Assembly (NCBI GenBank): GCA_964637655.1
Contig: CAZWUZ010000129.1
Coordinates: 1 to 10,242 of the forward strand
Source: CAZWUZ01 sp964637655 [NCBI: uncultured bacterium]
GTDB taxonomy: Bacteria > DAOPZR01
Direction: 5' to 3'
Length of the DNA: 10,242 nucleotides
Positions 1 through 7,091 of this stretch are shown one piece after another (position 1 is the first letter of the stretch; each line of letters begins with the position of its first letter). Position numbers and translations under genes: made by a program. The notes beneath the pieces are model-generated. The model was not told the origin of the DNA. It did not search any database and saw only the letters and a program-made list of their open reading frames with translations.

Positions 1-2
1 CG

Positions 3-314
3 CTGAAACTTTCTCTCGGTGCCTGTTTGCGCGAGCGACAGGCTGCGCTCGGGCTGTCGCTCGATGCGCTCGCTGCACACCTGCAGCTTACCCCGCCGCA
101 GCTCGCCCTGCTCCTGACCGATACGTTTCCTGCCGCCGACTTCACCCCCGCGCTCCAGGCGCGCCTGCGCGAGACGTTTGCCCTTGCTGACGAAGAGCTC
201 GCTGCGCTGATCGGCGTATCCGCGCCGGCAGCGCCGGCTGTCGTCCCCCTCCGCAGCGATGCAACCGCCTACGAAACACTCTGGCAGCGCGCGCGCGCCC
301 GCCTGCATCCGTGA
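3..314 (+). CDS. 3' end of a small protein with a helix-turn-helix-like segment (partial)
   Basis: The reading frame is open from the left edge to a TGA at 312-314, giving 103 visible residues; the true start is probably outside the window. A TTG at 27 could serve as a start, but no Shine-Dalgarno sequence precedes it, and the frame to its left continues with similar residues. Visible residues 9-40 (starting LRERQAALGLSL and followed by LAAHLQLTPPQL) have the spacing of an XRE/Cro-type helix-turn-helix: R-rich helix, G-x-S turn, LA-x-x-L helix, then a T-P-P-Q recognition helix. Residues 46-72 look like a second short helical pair, and the tail is Ala/Pro-rich. The stop codon overlaps the GTG start of the CHAT gene, so the two are probably translated together, and this protein may regulate or partner the peptidase. 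The HTH call rests on pattern only. Confidence 0.5.
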   Translation: MKLSLGACLRERQAALGLSLDALAAHLQLTPPQLALLLTDTFPAADFTPALQARLRETFALADEELAALIGVSAPAAPAVVPLRSDATAYETLWQRARARLHP

Positions 315-2473
315 CCGATTCCCGCCGCAGCGACCGCGCTGCCGCCGCCCCGGACGATCCGCGCGCCGCGCTCTTCGAACAGTTGTGCAGTGACGCCCGC
401 GGCGAGCTCTACAATGCCGCCCGTCCCGATCTTGCCCTGCCGCTCTTTGAGGCCGCGCTGACGCTCTACGATCCTCCCGAAGCCCATCCGCAGCGCACGT
501 ACAAGGTGGTGCGCGAACTCATCACCGTTTATCAGAAACTCGGGTTCCGCGACCGCGCCCACGCCTTTGCCGCGCGGCTGCAGCAGATGGCGCCGGCGCT
601 CGACGACAATCCGAAGACCGCGCTCAAGGCCTGCTACAACAGCATGTACCTGCAGGCGGAACTGCAGCGTTATCCGGATGCATGGCATGCCGTGCATGCC
701 GCCCTGCCGCTGCTCGACCGCATCCACAGCGGCCGCCATGCCGTGGCGGAAGAAGCCAAAGACCGCGCGGCACATCAGCTGCATATCGGCAACCTGCACC
801 GCGACTGCGGCAAGTATCGCCATGCCGTGCGCGCGTACAGCCGTGGTCGTCGTTTTCTCCGGCAGCTCAAGCCGGGTATCACCAATGACCGCCTGCAGCG
901 CAAGTACTGTCTGCTGATGATCGCCGCCCTGCAGTCTGCCGGCCGCCATCATACTGCGCTGGGCGCGCTCGACCGTCTTGCCAGCAGCGGCGAGGGTGAT
1001 GCCGCCGCCATCGGTTTTGCCCGTGCCATATCGCTTGCCGCAGTGGGCCGCGCGCAGGAAGCGCTGCCGCTGGCGCAGGCGGCAGTCGCGCATTGCGAAC
1101 AGCAGCGCGCGCGCCTGCAGTCTGACAGCATCGAGCGCGGGGTCAGCGAATCACATGCCGACAAATACGATCTGGTGATCAGCCTGCTCGCCCGCACGCA
1201 GGCCAGACCGGCCGTCATCCTGCAGGCCATTGCCGCTGCCAAGGCGCGCCTGTTTAGCGGCAAACTTCTCGGCCGCGAGCGCACCGCCGGCACCGCGGCA
1301 GACGAAATGTCCGCCTACCGCTGGCGGGCCGGATATGATGCCGCATTCAGCGCCGCCCAGGCCGTCCATGACGCGGCCGGCGCGACACAGCAGCGCGATC
1401 TCGTCGCTGCCCTGCACCGCACCATCAGCGACATGCTTGCCGCCACTGCCGGTGACACACCGCAATCCATTCCGGATCTTGGGCAGGTGCAGGCCGCCAT
1501 ACCGGACAACACGCTGGTCCTTGAGCTGTTTCAGTTGCAGGATGAATTGCTGGTCGTCGCCCTGACCCGTACGGATGCCCGGCTCCATTCGTGTCCGCTC
1601 ACGCTCAGTGCCGCGCGCGATGCTGCGTTCGCGCTGAACCGCACCGCGCAGGCCATGCAGCAGCGCCTGCAGCCGAGCCCGCAACTGACCAAGTTATTCT
1701 ACTGGCAGACCGCCGACCTGTACCAGCGTATCTTTTTGCCGCTCGCGCCGATGCTTACCGAACATGCGCACTTGCTCATCTGCCCGCATCGCGCCCTGCA
1801 TCGCGTGCCGCTCGCCGTACTGCGCAAGCCGGACGGCACACTGCTGGGCGAATCACATACCGTTGCCTATCTGCCGTCGCTGGCCTCGCTGCTCAGGAAT
1901 GTTCCGCCACCCGCCGGTACGCAGGCGCTGGTCATCAGCAACAGCACCGGCGAATTGCGTCATGCCACCGCCGAAGGGAAAGCCGTTGCCGCTCTCTTCT
2001 CCGGCGCCGTCCATGCGGATAACGAAAAGGCCACGCTGGCTGCCGTCACTGAGCATATCGGCCGTGCCGATATCATCCATATCGCCTGCCATAACCGTTT
2101 CGATCCGCACGGCATTGTCCACACGCATATCCCGCTTGCCGACGCGCCCCTGACCACCGAGGTCATCTTCCGCTGTGCGCTGCCGCGCGCCCCGCTGGTC
2201 GTCCTCTCCGCCTGCGATTCCGGGCTGGCCGAAGAGCGCCGCAGCGACGAGCTCGATTCCTTTGCCCACGCCTTTCTGCTTGCCGGCGCCCGCGCCGTGC
2301 TCGTCACCCTCTGGCCCATCGATGACGCCGGCGCCCCCATCCTCGTGCGCGAGTTCTACGCCGCACTGCGGCAGTCTGCCGATGCTGCCGCCGCCCTGCA
2401 TACCGCCCTCAAGCAGGCTCGGGCCGCCGGTCTTTTGCCGCACCATCTTGGCGCGCTAAAGTGCACGGTATAG
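311..2473 (+). CDS. CHAT-domain (caspase-like) cysteine peptidase with N-terminal helical/TPR-like repeats
   Basis: This complete 720-residue protein has two parts. Residues about 30-310 are Ala/Leu-rich paired helices of TPR type (for example around residues 40-52, 80-91 and 150-180), which would bind a partner protein. Residues about 395-700 form a CHAT domain (caspase HetF associated with TPRs). Its signatures are LLICPHRALHRVP at 488-500, IIHIACHNRFD at 588-598 with probable catalytic His594, VVLSACDSG at 630-638 with probable catalytic Cys635, and AFLLAGARAVLVTLW at 654-668. Both dyad residues are present, so the domain should be an active peptidase. The extreme C-terminus (LPHHLGALKCTV) lacks the Trp-containing ending common in CHAT domains. 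The GTG start at 311 is chosen because it overlaps the upstream stop by 4 nt; no clear ribosome site is seen, so a later start is possible. No signal peptide or membrane segment is visible. The substrate is unknown; defence or signalling is an inference from the family. Confidence 0.88.
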   Translation: MTDSRRSDRAAAAPDDPRAALFEQLCSDARGELYNAARPDLALPLFEAALTLYDPPEAHPQRTYKVVRELITVYQKLGFRDRAHAFAARLQQMAPALDDNPKTALKACYNSMYLQAELQRYPDAWHAVHAALPLLDRIHSGRHAVAEEAKDRAAHQLHIGNLHRDCGKYRHAVRAYSRGRRFLRQLKPGITNDRLQRKYCLLMIAALQSAGRHHTALGALDRLASSGEGDAAAIGFARAISLAAVGRAQEALPLAQAAVAHCEQQRARLQSDSIERGVSESHADKYDLVISLLARTQARPAVILQAIAAAKARLFSGKLLGRERTAGTAADEMSAYRWRAGYDAAFSAAQAVHDAAGATQQRDLVAALHRTISDMLAATAGDTPQSIPDLGQVQAAIPDNTLVLELFQLQDELLVVALTRTDARLHSCPLTLSAARDAAFALNRTAQAMQQRLQPSPQLTKLFYWQTADLYQRIFLPLAPMLTEHAHLLICPHRALHRVPLAVLRKPDGTLLGESHTVAYLPSLASLLRNVPPPAGTQALVISNSTGELRHATAEGKAVAALFSGAVHADNEKATLAAVTEHIGRADIIHIACHNRFDPHGIVHTHIPLADAPLTTEVIFRCALPRAPLVVLSACDSGLAEERRSDELDSFAHAFLLAGARAVLVTLWPIDDAGAPILVREFYAALRQSADAAAALHTALKQARAAGLLPHHLGALKCTV

Positions 2474-2535
2474 CTGTTCTATTAGATTGTCTCTGGTTTG
2501 GAAAACATCGCTGGCATTAAATAACCTGATGTGTA
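2474..2535. other. Convergent intergenic gap between the CHAT gene and radC
   Basis: These 62 bases separate two converging genes. I found no GC-rich hairpin followed by a T-run on either strand, so no intrinsic terminator can be called, although transcription from both sides should end near here. The stretch is AT-richer than the flanking CHAT gene. Confidence 0.6.
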
Positions 2536-3246
2536 TTACCCTAATTCCATACAACTCCTATGCGAGCTGTCACCGATAACCAGATGGTCCAGCACGCGAA
2601 TGCCCAGCGGCTGCGCCGCCGCCGTGACCTCGCGGGTTAGACAAATATCGTCTGCCGACGGCTCCGTGTCGCCACTCGGATGGTTGTGCACCATAATAAC
2701 GCTCTTGGCATGGCGCTGCAGCGCCTGCTCGATGATCTGGCGCGGGTAAACCGCCGCACGGTCAACCGTCCCCTCTGCCATTGTCAGCACATCAATCACC
2801 CGATTCTTATTGTTCAGCAGTATCACCAGAAACACTTCATTGCTCAAGCCGCCCAGCTTCGCCCGGGCATACTCGACCACCGCCGCCGGCGTCGATAATT
2901 GCGGCGCCGCCCGCAGCTTCTCCCGCGCTGTCGCGACCTGCAACTCCTTCACCAGCCGCAGTAGTGCCGCTGCCGACTCTCCTATCCCCTCCACCGCCGT
3001 CAGTTCACTTACCGAAGCGGCAAACACCGCCTGCAAATTGCCGAATTGCCGCAGCAATCGCTTGGCTATGGGTTTCACATCGCAGCGTGGGATGGCGTAG
3101 GTCAGCAGCAGCTCCAGCAGTTCGTAATCCGGCATCGTCTCACCACTACCGGCGATAAACCGCTTACGTAACCGCGCCCGATGCCCAATGAAATCCGACG
3201 CAGCTTTGCCCGGTGTCGTGGTACGTCGTTGTAATCGTTTGCTCAT
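2536..3246 (-). CDS. radC: RadC-family JAMM/MPN+ domain protein
   Basis: This complete 236-residue protein matches RadC in length and order. It has an N-terminal RadC leader (GHRARLRKRF, residues 21-30, then DYELLELLLTYAIPR, 40-54), a helix-hairpin-helix (VEGIGES, 85-91), and a C-terminal JAMM metal-binding domain with HNHPSGDTEPSADD at 187-200. The HxH-P-S-G-x(3)-P-S-x-x-D ligands His187, His189 and Asp200 are intact. Despite the name, a role in DNA repair is not established for the family; RadC genes are often found in mobile and defence regions. The ATG overlaps the stop of the metallopeptidase gene (ATGA, 4 nt), so radC is the last member of a coupled trio with hsdR. An AAGGAG lies at 3260-3265 but is 13 nt from the start, so coupling rather than its own site probably drives translation. 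The C-terminus (SHRSCMELG) stops a residue or two earlier than the usual S-x-R-E-x-G-L-L type ending. Confidence 0.93.
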   Translation of the reverse strand: MSKRLQRRTTTPGKAASDFIGHRARLRKRFIAGSGETMPDYELLELLLTYAIPRCDVKPIAKRLLRQFGNLQAVFAASVSELTAVEGIGESAAALLRLVKELQVATAREKLRAAPQLSTPAAVVEYARAKLGGLSNEVFLVILLNNKNRVIDVLTMAEGTVDRAAVYPRQIIEQALQRHAKSVIMVHNHPSGDTEPSADDICLTREVTAAAQPLGIRVLDHLVIGDSSHRSCMELG

Positions 3247-3971
3247 AGCCAGTATGCCGCTCCTTCACGGCGCAATTGTGCGCGCCGCGCTTCGTAATCA
3301 GGCATAACCGTACCCAAATGCCGCCAGAATCGCGCTGAGTGATTAGGGTGCAGCGTATGGCACAGTTCATGCACCACCACATAATCAACCAGCCGCATAG
3401 GCGCCAGCATAATCCGCCAGTTCAGCCGCACTTCATGATGCCGGTTGCAGCTTCCCCAGCGCTTGCGCTGATCGCCAATGAACAACCGCGGCGGCTGGAT
3501 TGCCATCTTCTTCGCCCACCAACGCAACCGCAACGCCAGCACGGTTTTCGCCCGTCGCTGATACCATGCAGTAAGCTGCCGCCTGACTTCGCGGCGACGA
3601 GCATCAGGCTCTCCATCGCCAACCGTCACGCACAACCAGCCGCCGCGCAGCGCGGCCCGCGCCTGCCGTTTATTACCCGTGCGTATCAGGCGCAAACGAT
3701 ACCGCCGTCCCAGATAGGCATACGTTTCGCCGGCAACGTATTCACGCCGCGGCAAATGTTCAGTCAGTTCCGCCAGTTTACGCGTCTTGCCGACTATCCA
3801 TTTCGCCTTGCTGCGCACCAGTTCAGCCACCCGTGCCTCCGGCAGCGACTGCGGCGCGCGTGCGTACACCCCTTCCACCGGATCGACGAATATGCTGACC
3901 GTACGCCGCTGCGCACTGCGATAGACACGATACGGTATCGTTGTGCGCCCGAATTCGACCGTCGGCATCAC
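3243..3971 (-). CDS. YgjP-like (DUF45/WLM-type) zinc metallopeptidase
   Basis: This 242-residue protein has the hallmarks of the YgjP/DUF45 family. Residues 171-175 are RWGSC and residues 201-205 are HELCH, the HExxH zinc site with catalytic Glu202. Residues 208-216 are HPNHSARFW; His211 in the NHS-x-x-FW part is the likely third zinc ligand. The N-terminal half (residues 5-110, with YLGRRYRLRL at 86-95) is the beta-rich region typical of these proteins. The start is ambiguous: GTG at 3971 overlaps the hsdR stop by 4 nt and has GGGGA 9 nt upstream, and the ATG directly after it overlaps the stop by 1 nt. The products differ by one Met. The gene is chained to hsdR before it and radC after it. 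DUF45 peptidase genes next to type I hsdR are a recognised arrangement, but the role there is not known. It is probably cytoplasmic, with no signal peptide. Confidence 0.92.
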   Translation of the reverse strand: MMPTVEFGRTTIPYRVYRSAQRRTVSIFVDPVEGVYARAPQSLPEARVAELVRSKAKWIVGKTRKLAELTEHLPRREYVAGETYAYLGRRYRLRLIRTGNKRQARAALRGGWLCVTVGDGEPDARRREVRRQLTAWYQRRAKTVLALRLRWWAKKMAIQPPRLFIGDQRKRWGSCNRHHEVRLNWRIMLAPMRLVDYVVVHELCHTLHPNHSARFWRHLGTVMPDYEARRAQLRREGAAYWL

Positions 3972-6900
3972 GCGTTGTCGTCCCCGGTCGAACCGTGCCG
4001 CAGCCGTACACGCGCCAGGTCGATAATCTTCGCGGTCATCGCCTCAATTTCCTCAAATGACATGCCGGAACTGCGCAGCAGCCCCTTGACCTGTCGGCGC
4101 ATCTCCCGCTGCACATCGTCCTTATGCACCCAGTCGATGACCGCCAGCTTTTCCAGAACGCTGAATATCTCGCGCGTCAGCTGGTGTGGATCGCCGCCCG
4201 CCGCACCGTAGGGTTCCGGCCGTTCCCGCACTTCGTTGCTGCTGCCGCCTTGCAGCAGCTGATGCAGGGCGTATTCCGTTTCCGACAGGCCAAGCTGCTG
4301 CGCCGCCTGACCGAGCCCGCGCAGTTCATTCACCATCTGCTGCAGATGCCGCAGCGCCTCCGCCGCATCAATGCGCGCCTGCCGCTTCGCGGCAATCAGC
4401 TCTTCCAGCCGCTGCCGCAGCGATTGATAGAAAACCGGGTTTTCGCTCAGCCGACAGTGGATCTCATGGCGTATGGCATGTTCGATTTCACTGGCGCGCG
4501 CCTCGGGCGTGGATAACGAATCGACATAATCATTGAACTTTTGTGAAAATATCGATACCGGCTCCAGCAGCCGCACTACTCCGTTAGTATGGATATGCTC
4601 CTCAATAAGCTGTTTTACTTTGGCGCCGCAAGCCGACAGGTCAAGCGTCGTGTCGCGATAGCGCACCTTGGCGGCATTCCGCACCTTCCCCAGCCACTGC
4701 AAATCCGCACGATAGGGGAGCGCCGCCGGATCGGGGAGGACCATATCCATGCTCTGCGCGAAATTGCGGAAGGCCAGATCAAAGTCGGCGCGCACATCTT
4801 CCGCTTCAAGCACCTTCAGGCACGCCTCCAGATCGTTGCGGTCGATCCCATCGAAGAAGCGCAAGGCCGATCGATGCCGTACCTGCAGACGCGGCAGTTC
4901 ATCGGACTTGGGTGTTAGGGCCTGATAGATGTCCTCTGGATTGAACACCCCCAGCGCCTGCTGCAATTGCTCCGATATGCCCCAATAATCGATGATTAGG
5001 CCATAGGTTTTTTTGTCCGCGGTCCGATTCACCCGCGCAATTGCCTGCAGCAGGTTATGCTCTTTGAGCGGGCGGTCGAGATACATCACCTGTTCCACCG
5101 GGGCGTCGAACCCGGTCAGCAGCTTGTCGCAGACCACCAGCAGCGCCAGTTTGCTCACTGAATCGTTTTTGAAACTGTCGATAATCTCCTGTTCCTGCGC
5201 CTTCAGCTTGTGATGCACCGCCAAATGCCGTTCGTCGTTATGGCTGGCGGAGATGAGCACCGCCGACGGCGGCGCGTTCAGCCGGTCAAGCGTCTCCTTG
5301 TAGGCGACCGCTGCTTCGCGGCTGGTCGTCACCACCTGCGCCTTGAATCCGTTCGGCAGTATGTATTCCTCATAATGTTTGATCAGGTCGAGGCATATCG
5401 CCTCGATCCGACTGGGGGCCTGCCCAATCGCCTCTTCCGTGGCAAAGCGTTTTTTTATCTCTTCGCGCTCCGTTTCGCTGTACTCGCGGAAATAACGGTC
5501 GAAGAGCGCATCGAGGTTCCGGCCCGATACGCGCACATCCGGCAGTCGGCTCTCGTAATAGATCGGCACCGTGGCGCCGTCACGCACCGCCTGTTCGATG
5601 GTGTAGGTGTGGATATACGAGCCGAAGGTACGTACCGTGCTCTTGTCCTGCTTGTCAATGGGAGTACCGGTAAAACCAATGAAACAGGCGTTGGGCATTG
5701 CCTGCCGCATATTCGCCGCCAGATTCTTTTCCTGCGTGCGATGCGCTTCGTCCGCCATGACAAAGACATTGTTCGCTTCCGTCAGAACGGGATGCTCGCG
5801 ATCCTCCGTCAGCTCCTGAAATTTCTGTATGGTCGTCATAATCGTTCGGCCATTGCCGGAGGCGATCAGCTCACGCAGTTCGCGCACGCTACGCGCCTGC
5901 ACCGGATTGGGGAACCCGCAGCGGTTGAAGGTACCGGCTATCTGATTGTCCAGATCCGTTCGATCCGTCACCACAATCAGCGTCGGATTGTCGAAGGCGC
6001 GATAGCGCCGCAGTTTCACCGCCAGCCACAGCATGGTCAGCGATTTACCCGAGCCCTGCGTATGCCAGATCACCCCACCGCGCTTTGCGGGCGACTTGGC
6101 GGCGCGTATCCGCTCGAACGCGCGCTGCACGGCGATGAACTGCTGATAGCGCGCAAGTTTCTTTCGCGTTATCCCGCTTTCCACCTCAAACGCCGTGCAA
6201 TTGCGTATCAGTTCGAGAAGATTCTCCTTCTGCAGCACCCCCGCCAGGAGTCTGTCCTGATTTGTTGGCGGCTTTGCGAACAGCCGCATGGTGTATTTGC
6301 CGCTCAATTCGTCGAGGGTGAGCGGGTACGGCTCTTTCCATTCCGAATAATGCCGCGCCGGCGTCAGCACTGTTCCGACCTTCGCCCGCTCCCCGCAGGC
6401 GGCGATCAGGAGCTGCACCGATTCAAACAGTCGCGGCGCGCCGCGATCCCTGAACTTGTCCGTCGTTTCCTGATAGCGAAACAGTTGCGTCAGCGCCTTA
6501 TCGATCGGCTCGCGTATCGTCGGGCCTTTACATTCGATCACCACCAGAGGAATCCCATTGATAAAGACAATGATATCGGGAATGATATTTTCTTTCAGCC
6601 CCGCGACTTTGAACTGCCGCGTGAAGATGAACTCATTGTTTTCGGGATGGTCATAGTCGATGAAGAACACGTCGCGACTTCTGCCATCCTGCTCTAATGT
6701 CAAACTGTGCGTCAAATATGTGTGGATCCTCTCGTTCGCTTCCAGCAGATTGGTCGCACCAACTGTCGTCAGCGCCCGCACCGCCTTCCGCCGGTTTTCT
6801 TCCGACAGCCCGGGGTTGAGCTCTGCCAGTTTCCTCTCCACACGGTCGGCAAGCACAACATCCTTCAGCCCTTCCCGCTCGCTGTCCAGCACCTCCGCCG

Positions 6901-6985
6901 GGACATAGGTATATCCCAACGCTTCCAGCATCTTCGCCGCCGGCTCTTCCGACAGTTGCAATTCGTTCCAGTCAGTTCCGCTCAT
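3968..6985 (-). CDS. hsdR: Type I restriction enzyme R subunit (endonuclease/translocase)
   Basis: This complete 1005-residue HsdR is of typical length for the family. The N-terminal nuclease is PD-(D/E)xK type: IPDIIV with Asp137 and VVIECKG with Glu151 and Lys153. The superfamily 2 helicase motor follows: Walker A TQGSGKS (309-315, Lys314), VVTDRTDLDNQ (338-348), DEAH box MADEAH (410-415), FTGTP (438-442), LLTGFDAP (622-629), and motif VI QAIARVNR (647-654). Residues after about 700 are the helical C-terminus that docks to the methylase. All catalytic residues look intact, so restriction is expected once HsdM and HsdS are supplied; neither is in the window, and they probably lie to the right. 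ATG at 6985 is the chosen start because WNELQLSEEPAAKML is the usual HsdR N-terminus and AGGGG lies 9 nt upstream. Its stop overlaps the metallopeptidase start. G+C is much higher than in the two genes upstream of it. Confidence 0.96.
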   Translation of the reverse strand: MSGTDWNELQLSEEPAAKMLEALGYTYVPAEVLDSEREGLKDVVLADRVERKLAELNPGLSEENRRKAVRALTTVGATNLLEANERIHTYLTHSLTLEQDGRSRDVFFIDYDHPENNEFIFTRQFKVAGLKENIIPDIIVFINGIPLVVIECKGPTIREPIDKALTQLFRYQETTDKFRDRGAPRLFESVQLLIAACGERAKVGTVLTPARHYSEWKEPYPLTLDELSGKYTMRLFAKPPTNQDRLLAGVLQKENLLELIRNCTAFEVESGITRKKLARYQQFIAVQRAFERIRAAKSPAKRGGVIWHTQGSGKSLTMLWLAVKLRRYRAFDNPTLIVVTDRTDLDNQIAGTFNRCGFPNPVQARSVRELRELIASGNGRTIMTTIQKFQELTEDREHPVLTEANNVFVMADEAHRTQEKNLAANMRQAMPNACFIGFTGTPIDKQDKSTVRTFGSYIHTYTIEQAVRDGATVPIYYESRLPDVRVSGRNLDALFDRYFREYSETEREEIKKRFATEEAIGQAPSRIEAICLDLIKHYEEYILPNGFKAQVVTTSREAAVAYKETLDRLNAPPSAVLISASHNDERHLAVHHKLKAQEQEIIDSFKNDSVSKLALLVVCDKLLTGFDAPVEQVMYLDRPLKEHNLLQAIARVNRTADKKTYGLIIDYWGISEQLQQALGVFNPEDIYQALTPKSDELPRLQVRHRSALRFFDGIDRNDLEACLKVLEAEDVRADFDLAFRNFAQSMDMVLPDPAALPYRADLQWLGKVRNAAKVRYRDTTLDLSACGAKVKQLIEEHIHTNGVVRLLEPVSIFSQKFNDYVDSLSTPEARASEIEHAIRHEIHCRLSENPVFYQSLRQRLEELIAAKRQARIDAAEALRHLQQMVNELRGLGQAAQQLGLSETEYALHQLLQGGSSNEVRERPEPYGAAGGDPHQLTREIFSVLEKLAVIDWVHKDDVQREMRRQVKGLLRSSGMSFEEIEAMTAKIIDLARVRLRHGSTGDDNA

Positions 6986-6994
6986 CTTTGGGTA

Positions 6995-6999
6995 CCCCT
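6995..6999 (-). promoter_or_regulatory. Ribosome binding site for hsdR
   Basis: On the minus strand AGGGG sits 9 nt before the hsdR ATG. A better-matching AGGAG at 7003-7007 is 17 nt away, which is too far to serve this ATG well. No ATG, GTG or TTG lies at a suitable distance from AGGAG, so the ATG at 6985 is kept. Confidence 0.5.
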
Positions 7000-7030
7000 A
7001 TTCTCCTGCATCAACCAGATATTATTGTTC

Positions 7031-7036
7031 TGTCAA
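7031..7036 (-). promoter_or_regulatory. Possible -35 element upstream of hsdR
   Basis: A perfect TTGACA reads toward hsdR about 46 bases before its start. The expected -10 position, 16-18 nt downstream, holds only TTGATG, TGATGC or GATGCA, all poor matches to TATAAT, so a sigma-70 promoter here is doubtful. It is recorded because hsdR is separated by 106 bases from the gene upstream and could have its own promoter. Confidence 0.2.
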
Positions 7037-7049
7037 CTTGTTCTGGTCG

Positions 7050-7073
7050 ATGCCAATCATCATATGCTGGCAT
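7050..7073. repeat. Inverted repeat in the hsdR leader
   Basis: ATGCCA at 7050-7055 and TGGCAT at 7068-7073 form a perfect 6-bp inverted repeat around a 12-base AT-rich centre. It lies in the 106-base gap between the PIN-like gene and hsdR, upstream of a TTGACA. It could be a protein-binding operator or a weak hairpin, but an arm of this size can arise by chance. There is no T-run after it, so it is not a convincing terminator. Confidence 0.3.
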
Positions 7074-7091
7074 ATTCACGATAATAAATGA

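Noticed and set aside
269-1093. Minus-strand open frame (274 codons) opposite the CHAT gene
   Set aside because: It is fully covered by the HTH-like and CHAT genes and shows no recognisable motif; it is an antisense shadow.
580-1700. Recurrent CGCCTGCAG-like words as possible DNA uptake or repeat elements
   Set aside because: They occur in coding frame where Arg-Leu-Gln is common in the helical repeats and are irregularly spaced, so codon usage explains them.
2474-2535. Bidirectional terminator between converging genes
   Set aside because: No stem-loop with a T-run was found on either strand.
3339-4211. Plus-strand open frame (290 codons) across the metallopeptidase and hsdR 3' end
   Set aside because: It crosses two well-supported minus-strand genes and has low-complexity Arg/Pro/His composition typical of a shadow frame.
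5210-6697. Long plus-strand open frame (495 codons) across hsdR
   Set aside because: It lies antisense within hsdR, is rich in Arg/His/Gln with no domain pattern, and reflects the GC-rich codon usage of the true gene on the other strand.
7050-7073. Inverted repeat as an intrinsic terminator after the PIN-like gene
   Set aside because: The 6-bp arms with a 12-base loop are weak, and no T-run follows on the transcribed strand.
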